From positions 1 through 47,649 of the IMG/VR virus record IMGVR_UViG_3300047388_000154: a stretch of DNA of 47,649 nt; one strand, written 5' to 3'. Below are positions 1 to 8,362 of this stretch, piece by piece; positions within the stretch are counted from its first letter, which is position 1; each line of letters starts with the position of its first letter. Origin of the DNA: a virus. Made by a program: the position numbers and the translations under genes. The notes below the pieces were generated by a model. That model was not told the DNA's origin, searched no databases, and saw only the letters and a list, made by a program, of their open reading frames with translations.

Positions 1-1370
1 ATCGCGGAACCGATCGTGTAGCGCGTGCCAATCGAAAGGCCTGCGATGCTCGATAGAACAAGGCTGTTCGTTCCGGTCGTGATCGTCCCAGTCACAGGAG
101 CGCCGTCCATGAAGAAGTTGACGACGCCCTTCTCGCCTTGAGCACTGAACTGAGTCTGGGTGTCGCGAGAGATGATCTCCCCGACCGTGTTGTAGCTGCC
201 CGCGTCTACGACGTACGCACACCCAACACAGGCGTCCGTGTAGAGCGAGTCGATGTGGTTGCGGTTGTTCGCTCGAGGCCGGTAGCCCTCGCCGATCCTT
301 ACACCCGCCGAGTGGCCTCGTACGTGTACGGAGCCAAAGCGGTTGTATGAGGATCCTGAGACGAGGCTGATTCCGGGGTCGCTGCCGTTGTTGGAGTCGG
401 TCGCGTCGATCGACACGAAACCGAAGCTGTTGTGCGTCGATTCCGCACCCGGAGTGTTGTCCGGGTTGGACGAGAGCGCGACGCCGTACCCTGGGTGTCC
501 GTGCGCGATGATCACCCCGAAGCGGCAGTACCTCGCGCCCTGCAAGAACACCGGACACCCCGAAGGATCTCCCGAGCCTGGGCTGGCGTCGTTGATGCCT
601 GGATAGCCAACGATCACGGTTCCGAAGCGCCAACGCGACCCACCGTCGAGATACACGCCGTAGTGATCTTCGTGGTCGGAGATGATCATCGAGGACGTGC
701 CTCGATCGGAGCGGGCGCCAACGGCCGCGAAGTTGCTGAACGAACGAAGGTCGACGTGGCAGTCGGGGCCAGCGGTGGAGGAGAACAGGACGCCCCGCCC
801 AGTGTTGTTCGCCGCATAGCACGGGCCGAAGAGGCGAGCTACTCCCGCAGTGTCAACCTGCCAGCCGTTGGAGTCATTGCTCTGCGACTTGCATCGGTAG
901 CAGTCGACGACTCCACCGTTGACGTAGAAGCCGACGTTGTTGGTCGTGTTCGTCTCGACGTCAATCGCAAGGCCCCCGCTGCCCGTCCACTTGATTCCTC
1001 CCGACGTAGCTCCACCCGCCTTGTTGCCGTCGACCACCAGGCGACGCAAGGTCACGTTGTTGGCAGTGACCTTTACGGCGTAGTCGGCAACCGCAGACGT
1101 CTTCTTGATCGTCGATCCGCTGAAGTCGACCGTACAGGCGGCGCCTACAACCAGACTCGAGGACACCATGTAGGTCTTGCCTGGAACCGACCAGACGATG
1201 CCGCCGGTCAGGGCTGCGTCTGCGAGGGCGGCTCGAATCGCAACGGTGTCGTCTTGCACGCCGTCTCCGACAGCGAGGTACGAAGCAACGTTGTATACGA
1301 GCAGACCCGCGGAGACGAGGTTCCCGTTGAGCGTAAGCGACCCTGGAACAACCGGCGTCAAGGAAGGCAT
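1..1370 (-). CDS. Tailspike, pectate-lyase-like beta-helix (5' part)
   Basis: This is the N-terminal 456 residues of a receptor-binding tailspike that reads off the window start. The frame opens at an ATG four bases after the upstream gene's stop. Residues about 25-75 (YNVASYLAVGDGVQDDT, then GGIVW and a PGKTY segment) match the start of the Pectate_lyase_3 superfamily, used by many phage spikes to bind or cut surface polysaccharide. The rest is a Gly/Asn/Val-rich run of short strands typical of a right-handed beta-helix, followed by a TGTITTGTNSLVLSS repeat module. A similar module opens the C-terminal part at 47116-47649, and the two parts join in frame if one base is supplied. The substrate cannot be told from sequence. 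Confidence 0.85.
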   Translation of the reverse strand, partial: MPSLTPVVPGSLTLNGNLVSAGLLVYNVASYLAVGDGVQDDTVAIRAALADAALTGGIVWSVPGKTYMVSSSLVVGAACTVDFSGSTIKKTSAVADYAVKVTANNVTLRRLVVDGNKAGGATSGGIKWTGSGGLAIDVETNTTNNVGFYVNGGVVDCYRCKSQSNDSNGWQVDTAGVARLFGPCYAANNTGRGVLFSSTAGPDCHVDLRSFSNFAAVGARSDRGTSSMIISDHEDHYGVYLDGGSRWRFGTVIVGYPGINDASPGSGDPSGCPVFLQGARYCRFGVIIAHGHPGYGVALSSNPDNTPGAESTHNSFGFVSIDATDSNNGSDPGISLVSGSSYNRFGSVHVRGHSAGVRIGEGYRPRANNRNHIDSLYTDACVGCAYVVDAGSYNTVGEIISRDTQTQFSAQGEKGVVNFFMDGAPVTGTITTGTNSLVLSSIAGLSIGTRYTIGSA

Positions 1371-1374
1371 CTAC

Positions 1375-2106
1375 TTAGCTGACTCCCACCCAGTAGGGCA
1401 CGGTGCTAGCCGTCCCTGGCACAGTCAGGGGTGTAGCCAGATCAGACAGGCCAGTCTGCCGAAGGGACGGCCTCGGGTTGGCGCCCTTCGCAAGACCGGC
1501 GTCCGCTGAGATGCCCGTCGCCGAAAGGAACGTCGGAGCCGTGCCGCTGTGCGTCATGACAGCCGATGCGTAGTAGGCGTCATCCGCGGGGACGAGGTAG
1601 GGCGTCGAGAAGGAGCCGGTGACGATCGTGTCCACGATGACGGAGGCCTTGATGTCGGCCGTAGACGCAACGAGTACACCGGCCTTGGTATAGAGGCCGT
1701 ACTTGAAGAGCGTCAGTGACACACCGGTCCCCGTGCAGATCATCGACATTGACGCAACTGTGTCTCCGGCACGAAGGCCTACAAGGAAGGCGTACTGCGC
1801 GCCGGAGGCCGCAAAGATCGTTCCTGTCGAGCCGAGTAGCCGGTTGAAGTTCTGTGACAGGAACCCATCAGCTACAACCGCTATCTGCGAACGGTCGCGC
1901 GTTGAGCACGTCCATGTCCCCGGAGTACCGGCGGCGACACAGACATAGACGTTTCCGTCATTCGATACGACGAAGTCGCCAACCAGGAACGATCCGGTCG
2001 AGGGGGCGCCGGAAACCGTTCCGCCCGCAAACCGCACGGCCGCCGTTGCGCCAGTGAAGCCGCCCGGACTTGCCCTACCACCGATAGTCGGAGCAATCCC
2101 CGTCAT
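1375..2106 (-). CDS. Putative tail appendage protein (beta-rich)
   Basis: A 243-residue protein with a strong ribosome binding site (GAGGAGGTGAGG) just before its ATG, lying directly upstream of the tailspike gene. The N-terminus is Gly/Ala-rich and holds a GDFVVSNDGNVYVCVAAG segment of the kind found in phage fibre attachment domains. The C-terminal half has a beta-sandwich look (AGDTVASMSM, YGLYTKAG, TPYLVPADDAYYASAV) and resembles the product at 2711-3304 in layout: a LSQNF/LSQSW start, a GTRVG-like middle and a TPY...P..D..YY stretch. I infer a paralogous receptor-binding or appendage domain. No enzymatic motif is visible. Confidence 0.7.
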   Translation of the reverse strand: MTGIAPTIGGRASPGGFTGATAAVRFAGGTVSGAPSTGSFLVGDFVVSNDGNVYVCVAAGTPGTWTCSTRDRSQIAVVADGFLSQNFNRLLGSTGTIFAASGAQYAFLVGLRAGDTVASMSMICTGTGVSLTLFKYGLYTKAGVLVASTADIKASVIVDTIVTGSFSTPYLVPADDAYYASAVMTHSGTAPTFLSATGISADAGLAKGANPRPSLRQTGLSDLATPLTVPGTASTVPYWVGVS

Positions 2107-2117
2107 GCCTCACCTCC

Positions 2118-2255
2118 TCAGCGATTCTTGTTGGCGACGTACGCCGCTTTGTCTTTTCTCGATTGGACTTTCTGACCGCGCGTCTTGCGCGCTCGCCGTG
2201 TGCGCTCCTTGAGCGACCCTGCGTGGTAGTGCGATGCTCCTACGTGGTGCGCCAT
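2118..2255 (-). CDS. Small basic protein (45 aa)
   Basis: A short open frame fills the gap between two structural-operon genes. Its ATG overlaps the upstream stop (TGATG) and its stop lies 11 bases before the next start. The product is very rich in Arg and Lys (LKERTRRARKTRGQKVQSRKDK), suggesting nucleic-acid binding or a small virion component. I do not recognise a family. The case rests on the start/stop overlap and the clean fit to the gap. Confidence 0.55.
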   Translation of the reverse strand: MAHHVGASHYHAGSLKERTRRARKTRGQKVQSRKDKAAYVANKNR

Positions 2256-2710
2256 CAGCGACCCACGCCCTTCATGCGCTTGAGTGCCTCGCCGACGCTT
2301 CGGCCTGCGAGCGAGATGCCGCTCTGCTTCGCCCGTGCGGCGAACGCTCGGCGGTCGGCCTTATCCTGCAGCCGGTCAGCCTCGGCCTCCCAGTCAGCGC
2401 TCGTGCGGAGCGTAGAGTCGTAGCCCGCGTACGCTCGAGCGAACTGCTCGGCCTGATGCTTGCCGACCTCGAAGCCGCAGAGGAAGCACCGCTCAGGGAA
2501 CGCTGTCCCTGAGCAGACGCCGCATGGCCCTTCGGCTCCCTCCCTGTCGAGGTTCTCCAGGCAGTTGATGCACTTGAAGCCCAACCGCGTGGCCTCGACG
2601 TCGTCGTCGCTCATGGCGACGTTCAGACCAGGCATCATGCGCCCGTTCTGGTGAAGCTCAACAACGCCGTGATCCTCTTCGACGAGGATCCGCTGCCACT
2701 GTCGCGCCAC
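2255..2710 (-). CDS. Cys-pair (zinc-ribbon-like) protein
   Basis: A 151-residue protein starting at a GTG that directly follows the upstream TAA. Three Cys pairs (CINC, CGVC, CFLC, residues about 48-80) suggest one or two structural zinc sites. They are followed by a charged helical C-terminus (DWEAEADRLQDKADRRAFAARAK). It sits among the appendage genes, so a structural or assembly role is possible, but no family is recognised. Confidence 0.7.
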   Translation of the reverse strand: MARQWQRILVEEDHGVVELHQNGRMMPGLNVAMSDDDVEATRLGFKCINCLENLDREGAEGPCGVCSGTAFPERCFLCGFEVGKHQAEQFARAYAGYDSTLRTSADWEAEADRLQDKADRRAFAARAKQSGISLAGRSVGEALKRMKGVGR

Positions 2711-3304
2711 TTAGTACGCTGCCAGGTAGTAGCAGACGGAGTTGCCGGTCGTGAGCGTGAGCGCAGAGCCAACGGCCGGAAGGTCGGTCTGACCTGCCCA
2801 CTCGAACGAGACGGGGGCCGCGCTCGGGAGCTTCGCATGGCTGGCACCGACGCCGCCCGTTACGCGGATCGGGGTCGGCTGTGTTGAACCCCACGTACCG
2901 TTGACGACGAAGCAGAGGTAGTAGCCGCCGTCGCTGGGGATCGTGTACGGCGTGGTGAAGGGTAGGAGGTTCGGGCCTGCGGCCCAGCTCGCCAGAGCGT
3001 TCAGGTTGCCGCTGATCGCGAGCATGTTGCCCTGAGAGTCTGCGATGCCGACGCGCACGGTGGTCGGGAGCGTCCCGGCCGCCGCAACGACATTCCGTAG
3101 CACGATGCCGGTGATCACCTGTCCGGCGCTAAAGCCGAAGAGGTCGCCGAACACCTTCTGTGTTGCGGGCGCCGTCCCCGCGGTGGCGAGCACCGGATCG
3201 AAGTTCTCGGTCTGGATACCAGAAGCCCTCCAGCTCTGCGACAGAGCGCGGGCAGCGATGATGTCGGCGGCGCTGATGCTTCCGTCTCTGTTCGCGTTGC
3301 TCAC
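2711..3304 (-). CDS. Appendage protein with dockerin-like calcium loop
   Basis: A 197-residue product starting at GTG, overlapping the upstream endonuclease stop by four bases (GTGA). Residues 3-14 (NANRDGSISAAD) fit the dockerin/EF-hand calcium loop: acidic or Asn ligands at loop positions 1, 3, 5 and 12, Gly at 6 and Ile at 8. The helix IIAARALSQSW follows. The rest is a predicted beta-sandwich (VRVGIADSQGNMLA, TPYTIPSDGGYYLCFVV), similar in layout to the gene at 1375-2106. I infer a receptor-binding or decoration protein stabilised by calcium. Only one dockerin half is present, whereas cellulosomal dockerins carry two. Confidence 0.7.
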   Translation of the reverse strand: MSNANRDGSISAADIIAARALSQSWRASGIQTENFDPVLATAGTAPATQKVFGDLFGFSAGQVITGIVLRNVVAAAGTLPTTVRVGIADSQGNMLAISGNLNALASWAAGPNLLPFTTPYTIPSDGGYYLCFVVNGTWGSTQPTPIRVTGGVGASHAKLPSAAPVSFEWAGQTDLPAVGSALTLTTGNSVCYYLAAY

Positions 3305-3831
3305 TTCTCACCTCCTGCGGTGGCGTCTCGCCACCTCTCTAGGTACTCGATTGCCACGAGCATCAAGTCCGGGCTGTCCTTGAGCTTGCCCAAGCCGTGG
3401 TTGCAGTTGTCGCACAGCAGGCCACGAAAAACCCCTGAAGCGTGGCAGTGGTCTGCAGCCAGAGAGCGCTTCTGCTCTGTGCGTGGCTTCTTGCAGATAG
3501 CACAGCATCCGCGCTGAAGCGCAAAGGCTGCGTCGTACTGCTCTTGCGTAACGCCCGTATTGCGGAACCTGTTCCTGGCGTTGTGTTTCTCTCTATTCGC
3601 TCTGTAGTAGCGTTTGCCGCGACCCTTTATGCGGTCTGGATTTCTGTCTCGCCACTCCTGGCTCTTGCTCGCTCTTGCTGATTTTTCTCCTGGCGACAGT
3701 GCTGCGTATATCTCTCGAGTGCGCTTGGAAGAGCAAGAGCGACAACGCCAGCGAAGTCCGTCGTATCTGCTGCGGTCGACTGAGAATGAATCAACTGAAA
3801 GCATGCGCTCGCAACCCGAGCAATACTTCAC
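3301..3831 (-). CDS. Endonuclease VII-type HNH homing endonuclease
   Basis: The start is a GTG overlapping the upstream stop (GTGA), giving 176 residues; a longer frame would run deep into the glycosyltransferase gene. The N-terminus has a zinc pair (CSGC, later CRSC) typical of phage HNH proteins. The C-terminal half is the endonuclease VII/HNH core: GVTQEQYDAAFALQRGC, CAIC, AADHCHASG, GLLCDNCN. Such enzymes nick or cut DNA and spread between phages as free-standing homing genes. Codon use is visibly more AT-rich than in the flanking structural genes, which supports recent acquisition. It interrupts the glycosyltransferase-appendage gene pair. Confidence 0.88.
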   Translation of the reverse strand: MKYCSGCERMLSVDSFSVDRSRYDGLRWRCRSCSSKRTREIYAALSPGEKSARASKSQEWRDRNPDRIKGRGKRYYRANREKHNARNRFRNTGVTQEQYDAAFALQRGCCAICKKPRTEQKRSLAADHCHASGVFRGLLCDNCNHGLGKLKDSPDLMLVAIEYLERWRDATAGGEK

Positions 3832-4847
3832 GTCTGTATCGCTAGGCGCCAGCGCTCTACCTCCGTTCGGAAAGTTCGGTGCTCGAGCACGTATGCGCGC
3901 GCCTCTTGCGCTCGAGCGCGCACCTCGTCGCGGTTGGCGACGGCCCACTTGATCTGCTGCATCCAGTCGCTCTCAGAGCGAACGGTGCGAGCGAACTCCT
4001 TGTCCTCCCAGTTCCAGTACGGCTCGGAGGTCTGCAGGAACGGCATTGCGCCACCCATCGCGTACTCGAGAGCCTTGAGGTCGGAGCGGTACTTCGCTAG
4101 CGGCGACGAGACGAGCGGCGATACGCCAACGTCGAGCCGTCCAAGTTCGTTCCGTAGGCCCAGGAACTTGTCAGTCCATGGAGACTGTCGGCGCGCAAAG
4201 GGCCAGCCGGGGTCGAGTCCGATGTTGACGATCTCGACGTTCGGCTGACGCGATGCCCACGACAGAGCCTTCGCCACCATGGGCGCGTCTCGGTCGTGCG
4301 AGTTGCTTGCGTACCAGCCAATGCGGAACGTCTCATCGCGTGGTGACGGCTTCGGCCAGTCGTCCGGGTCGATGCTGTTCCGACAGACGTGGACGTTGTC
4401 GTTGAGCTTGCGGTACTCCTGCTCGAGCGCACGCGTCGTGACGATGACGCCATACGAATGCTCAACGATCCAGCGATGCCCCTGCACGGACGTTGCGTTC
4501 TCGCCGCGGATGTGCTCACCCCACGACGCACGCTTCATCCACAGCTCGTCGCCGTAGTCGATGTAGTTGTCATCGACCTCAACTAGGAAGCGCTTGCCCT
4601 TGGCCTCCATCGCCATCGCGAAGAGCGCGCTCCCGTCGTCTCCTGGGAACTGCTCGATCGCCACGTCGCCGCGGAGCTGCGGGAACGACAGCTTCTGCGT
4701 CCTGGTGTCGTGCTTCACCAGAACGTCAGAAGCCGCTAGCACCTTGCCCGGCAGGTACTTCGCCGGGAGCGTGACGCGCCAGTAGCGCGTGGCCGCGGTG
4801 CCTTGGTGATAGAAAGTGCAGAGGTCGCGCTTGAGACTCAGCCTCAA
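3828..4847 (-). CDS. GT-B glycosyltransferase
   Basis: A 339-residue protein starting at TTG, overlapping the upstream stop (TTGA). The C-terminal half looks like the nucleotide-sugar-binding lobe of GT1/GT4 enzymes: RIGWYASNSHDRD, then SDLKALEYAMGGAMPFLQTSEPY, the usual Glu-containing donor site. The N-terminal half has VEVDDNY and a link region NSIDPDDWP. Such genes in phage structural operons may glycosylate virion proteins or modify host surface glycans. Its place between capsid and appendage genes suggests action on the particle, but donor and acceptor are unknown. Confidence 0.78.
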   Translation of the reverse strand: MRLSLKRDLCTFYHQGTAATRYWRVTLPAKYLPGKVLAASDVLVKHDTRTQKLSFPQLRGDVAIEQFPGDDGSALFAMAMEAKGKRFLVEVDDNYIDYGDELWMKRASWGEHIRGENATSVQGHRWIVEHSYGVIVTTRALEQEYRKLNDNVHVCRNSIDPDDWPKPSPRDETFRIGWYASNSHDRDAPMVAKALSWASRQPNVEIVNIGLDPGWPFARRQSPWTDKFLGLRNELGRLDVGVSPLVSSPLAKYRSDLKALEYAMGGAMPFLQTSEPYWNWEDKEFARTVRSESDWMQQIKWAVANRDEVRARAQEARAYVLEHRTFRTEVERWRLAIQT

Positions 4848-5398
4848 GCAGAGATCAACCCCACGACGTCCTCGTTGTCGCGCTCGATGAGCGTCTCGAG
4901 GGCGGCCTTGACGTTCTCGCGGTCGAGGTTCTCCTGCTCGTACTGCAGCACTGCCGTAGGCGATGCGCCGATCAAGTCGACGGTGTAGAGGATCTTCTCG
5001 ACAGCGTCGTCACCGACGAACTCGTCGTACTTGTCCCACGGCTTCGCCGACTTGGGCGGGCTGCAGATGACGTACTCGGTGCCGTTGGACGAAGCCTTGA
5101 GGAGCGCCTGCTCGACGAACTCCTTGTCCTCCGGCTCCCAGTTCTGGTTCTTGGCCTCCTCGTCGGTGTCGAGCATGCCGACGCGCGTGAACGGATCCTC
5201 CTCGAGGCCGATGCCCTGTCCCCAGCCTGCGAGACTCTGGACGGCCTCTCTGGCCCAGTCGGGGGCGCCGCCTGCCGGGTGGAACTGCACCGAGAGGGCG
5301 GGCTTGACCCTGATGACGGCGCCGGTCGCCGGGTGGTACTCGGTCTGCGTGTCGCGGAGGGGCATGGTCAGCCCCGGTGAACGGGAGATCAGGTACAA
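4844..5398 (-). CDS. Hypothetical protein downstream of capsid gene
   Basis: A 184-residue product. I chose a TTG start because AAGGAG lies six bases upstream and no better in-frame start follows the hairpin after the capsid gene. The sequence is acidic in its second half (GIGLEEDPF, DTDEEAKNQNWEPEDKEFVEQ) and ends in a helical, charged segment. The middle holds SSNGTEYVICSPPKSAKPWDKYDEFVGDD. No family is recognised. Its place right after the capsid gene would fit a head-completion or decoration protein, which is only an inference. Confidence 0.65.
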   Translation of the reverse strand: MYLISRSPGLTMPLRDTQTEYHPATGAVIRVKPALSVQFHPAGGAPDWAREAVQSLAGWGQGIGLEEDPFTRVGMLDTDEEAKNQNWEPEDKEFVEQALLKASSNGTEYVICSPPKSAKPWDKYDEFVGDDAVEKILYTVDLIGASPTAVLQYEQENLDRENVKAALETLIERDNEDVVGLISA

Positions 5399-5427
5399 GG
5401 GATTCTCCTTGACGTGGGTTGAGGCCA

Positions 5428-5474
5428 ACTCGCTCAGTAGGGGGCCGCTACCAACGGCCCCCCGTTCAGCGAGT
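5428..5474 (-). terminator. Strong two-tier hairpin after capsid gene
   Basis: Outer arms ACTCGCT/AGCGAGT (7 bp) enclose inner arms GGGGGCCG/CGGCCCCC (8 bp) with a 7-base loop. It starts a few bases past the capsid stop codon. There is no T-tract, so it is more likely a partial terminator or an mRNA-stabilising or processing element that raises capsid yield relative to downstream genes. Confidence 0.6.
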
Positions 5475-5478
5475 CGGC

Positions 5479-6696
5479 TTAGGTGCCGCCGCTCGTGACG
5501 TTCTTGAGCAGTGCGTGATGCGACTCCTGGGGGACGACGAGCGTCTCCTCCGAGAGGTACTCCTCCTCGATGCCGTCCAGGTCGTTGGCCTGGCGGTTCG
5601 AGAGGCGCACGGGCGACTGCATCGTCGCCAGCCGTACCGACTGGAGATCGACGAGGAAGCCCAGGGAGCCGTACTGACCGGCGGTGCCGGTTCCGTAGGC
5701 GCCCCACTGCTGCTTGACGATCACCGGGATCGAGGCACCGAAGGCGCCCGAGATCACAGCGTCGACCTTCGCACCGTAGACGCGCTCGTCCGGCTGGGCG
5801 CGAACCCAGTTGCTCGAGAGCAGGTGCGAGATTGCCTGACCGACCTTCGGCGAGACGAAGAACACCTTGTCCTGCGACCCGAACTGCAGGGCCGAGGTGA
5901 TGAAGTTCTCCAGCGCGGTGGTCGAGAGAACGCCCGCGGCACCACTGATGTCCGTGATGTTCGTGGCGATGTACTCGATGAGTCCACCGGCAGTACCGAG
6001 CGGATGCCCGGACGCGTCGCCGTTGGCCGTGTACGAGCGTGCTCCGAAGAACACCGTGTTCTCGCGGTCGGTCTTGAACTCGGAGAGCTTCTTGTCACGC
6101 TCGGAGTCGAGGACGTTCTGCGAGTACCACGAGGACTGGCGGGCCGTGCGGTCGAAGCCCCACGACTTGCGCTGGATCTGCCCGTAGTTGTAGTTCTGCG
6201 TCTGCTGAGTGATCAGCATCGTCGGCAGGGACGAACCCTGCGGCGTTGCGTGACCGATGACCACGAGAGCGCCGACGACGGTGCTCGCTGCGGCGGAAAC
6301 CGCTGCAACTCCACCGACGCCACGCGCCACGGCGATCGTGGTGCTCGTACCGTCCGCCGTTGCGCGGACGCACTCACCAGTCGAGGTGATCCTGATGAGG
6401 TCACCCTTCTTGACGTACAGCCCGAACCCGGCAGTCGTGACCGTTAGGGTCGTGACCGCGCCGTCCGTGAGTCCGGCGGCGAGGTCCATCGTGCGGGGCA
6501 TGAGGCGATCCTCGAGCCACTGCTTGATGTACGAAGAGAGCGTGTCTCCGCGCAGATCCGGGTGGTCGAGGATGGTGCTGAACTGGCTGAGGTTCGTGTC
6601 GAGCATCTGGATCGGCTCGAGCATGTCCACGATCAGCCGGTTGGAAAGAACGGACGCAGTGTCCTGCAGACCGCTCTTGATGGTCGTTGCTGCCAT
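5479..6696 (-). CDS. Major capsid protein, SU10-like (HK97 fold)
   Basis: A 405-residue protein, the usual length for the SU10/DUF5309 capsid group. It begins MAATTIKSGLQDTASVLSNR. It carries the W/Y-rich TQQTQNYNYGQIQRKSWGFDRTA segment and the long helix with ERDKKLSEFKTDRENTVFFG that mark this group, followed by FFVSPKVGQAISHLL and a basic/acidic C-terminus. It forms the icosahedral shell after prohead expansion. Context agrees: scaffold gene upstream, then portal and terminase. The RBS (GGGAGTCAG) lies 11 bases before the ATG. Confidence 0.85.
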   Translation of the reverse strand: MAATTIKSGLQDTASVLSNRLIVDMLEPIQMLDTNLSQFSTILDHPDLRGDTLSSYIKQWLEDRLMPRTMDLAAGLTDGAVTTLTVTTAGFGLYVKKGDLIRITSTGECVRATADGTSTTIAVARGVGGVAAVSAAASTVVGALVVIGHATPQGSSLPTMLITQQTQNYNYGQIQRKSWGFDRTARQSSWYSQNVLDSERDKKLSEFKTDRENTVFFGARSYTANGDASGHPLGTAGGLIEYIATNITDISGAAGVLSTTALENFITSALQFGSQDKVFFVSPKVGQAISHLLSSNWVRAQPDERVYGAKVDAVISGAFGASIPVIVKQQWGAYGTGTAGQYGSLGFLVDLQSVRLATMQSPVRLSNRQANDLDGIEEEYLSEETLVVPQESHHALLKNVTSGGT

Positions 6697-6846
6697 TGCT
6701 TGGCTGACTCCCTATGGGGGTCGATGGGTTTACGTGTCCCACCGCCTCCGGGTGTCCGCGTTACGCGGGCCGAGGTCAGGTGTTGCCGAGCCGGTCAGAG
6801 ATCGACGAAGTCGGGTGTCTCTCCGGGTGGGGCCTTTCGTTGCTGG

Positions 6847-7983
6847 TCAACCGCGGCCAGTCCATCCCTTCGACAGCGAAGGCTTGCTCGCCATGCGACT
6901 GATGGTTGCTTCGGCTTCCAGCTCTGCTTCCGTCTTCAGCTCGCCACCCTGTCCTGCGGTGGTCTGCCCGTTGACGGCACTTGCTCCTGCGCGAGCCGCT
7001 GCGGCTGCTGCCGCCGCCTCTTGCGCGTCCGCCTCGAGCTGCGCCTTGAACGCGTCGGGGTTACCGACCTTGTCCAGTGCGTACAGCGCCGAGATGGCTG
7101 CTGCCTTCGCGTCGGCGTCTCCGGTCTGGAGCATCACCTTGAAGGCCTCATATTCGGGCTTCGTCCCGGCCTCGATGAGCAGACGCTGGACGGTGGTGTT
7201 ACCCGACTCGTCTGCCACGAAGACCTCGGGGAACTTCCCCTTGACCGTGTCGAGGGCTGCTTCCCACTGCAGGCTCTCGGCCTTTGTGGCCGCAGACTCT
7301 GCGACCGGGGCGGCCACTGCGGCGAGCTTCGCTTCCTGCTCTGCGAACTTCGCGTCGAACGCCTTCTGTTGCTGCTCTCGCAGCTTGTCGTCACGCCAGC
7401 TCGCGGCCATGAAGGGATCCATGTCCTTCCACTGCTCCATGACGAACTTCAGCGCGTTCTCGTCACCCTGCACGTAGGCGGCCTCTGCCGCCAGCGCCGG
7501 GTCTGTGTTGACCAGCTCCTGCGTCACGACGGTCGTTGCAGCCACGGACGGCTGCACCGTCGGTGCCTGCTGCTGTGCGTCGAGACGTGCGCTCAACTCA
7601 GCGACCGTCTGTCGCAGTTCACCGACGTCAGTCGACTGCTTCCCGATGAAGGAGTCCTTCTCCTCCAGGCGGGCGGTGGCAACCTCGAGCTGCTGCTGCA
7701 GCTCTTCGACGCTCAGGGGTTCTGCGGGGACTACGGGTGCTACAGCTTCCGGCTCCGGGGTATCCGCCGCGGGCGTGACGGGGTCGGGCGGGAGCGGCTG
7801 ATCGCTGGCCACTACTGGCACAGCCACCACCGGCTCCGATGTCGGCGCGGGTGTCTGTCCGCTGACGATCGCTTCGATGCCGTTCGTTTCGTTGCCCTCT
7901 GCATCACGTTCGATGCCAGAGGCAGCTTCGGCTCGAGCCATCGCCTCGCGGAAGGCCGCGTGGTCGTCGGCAATGTCGGGCAA
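6847..7983 (-). CDS. Capsid scaffold protein
   Basis: A 378-residue protein with a TTG start preceded by GAAAGG; the frame upstream of it overlaps another gene. It is acidic and low-complexity in the N-terminal third (Pro/Val/Ala/Glu). It then has a coiled coil around VEELQQQLEVATARLEEKDS and long helices rich in Ala, Glu and Lys, ending in a short basic tail (SKPSLSKGWTGRG) of the kind scaffolds use to touch the capsid protein. Its position immediately before the capsid gene is the standard one. It would guide prohead assembly and then leave. A 150-base gap to the capsid gene holds a short CCGCG-TAA-CGCGG hairpin. Confidence 0.82.
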   Translation of the reverse strand: MPDIADDHAAFREAMARAEAASGIERDAEGNETNGIEAIVSGQTPAPTSEPVVAVPVVASDQPLPPDPVTPAADTPEPEAVAPVVPAEPLSVEELQQQLEVATARLEEKDSFIGKQSTDVGELRQTVAELSARLDAQQQAPTVQPSVAATTVVTQELVNTDPALAAEAAYVQGDENALKFVMEQWKDMDPFMAASWRDDKLREQQQKAFDAKFAEQEAKLAAVAAPVAESAATKAESLQWEAALDTVKGKFPEVFVADESGNTTVQRLLIEAGTKPEYEAFKVMLQTGDADAKAAAISALYALDKVGNPDAFKAQLEADAQEAAAAAAAARAGASAVNGQTTAGQGGELKTEAELEAEATISRMASKPSLSKGWTGRG

Positions 7984-8002
7984 GGGTGACCTTTCGTTCG
8001 GG

Positions 8003-8362
8003 TTACGCCTGTGCGGCGAGAGAAGCCTCGACGTCCGCAACCGCGGCCTCGAGGTCGGCGTCACCCGCGGTGCGGTGAGCCTTGACGTACACGAGCAGGA
8101 CGCTGACTGCGTCCACGAGCGGAAGCGGCGCCTCTTCGACCTCGGGGGCCGCCTCGGGCTGCTGCGTATCGCTCTGGCTGGACGGTACGACCGTCAGCAC
8201 GGGGGTTACCGGAGGGCTTGAGTCATTCACGAACTCCTCGACGGCGGCCTGGACAGCCTCGGGAACTTCGACGGCCGGTACCTCGGGAGCCACAGGCTCC
8301 GCGGCGACGGCGTCGGCCTCTGCCGGAACCTCGGCCACGACGTCGTTTGTCTCGTCGCTCAC
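8003..8362 (-). CDS. Acidic Ala/Glu/Val-rich protein
   Basis: A 119-residue product from a GTG that overlaps the upstream stop (GTGA) and has AAAGGAG five bases before it. The first two thirds are low-complexity (VVAEVPAEADAVAAEPVAPE). The C-terminus (LVDAVSVLLVYVKAHRTAGDADLEAAVADVEASL) looks helical. It sits between portal and scaffold genes, so an assembly-accessory role is possible. No family is recognised. Confidence 0.65.
   Translation of the reverse strand: MSDETNDVVAEVPAEADAVAAEPVAPEVPAVEVPEAVQAAVEEFVNDSSPPVTPVLTVVPSSQSDTQQPEAAPEVEEAPLPLVDAVSVLLVYVKAHRTAGDADLEAAVADVEASLAAQA

Noticed and set aside
432-1382. 316-codon plus frame opposite the tailspike
   Set aside because: No domain, no ribosome binding site and wrong strand for the operon; the minus frame gives a clear beta-helix protein.
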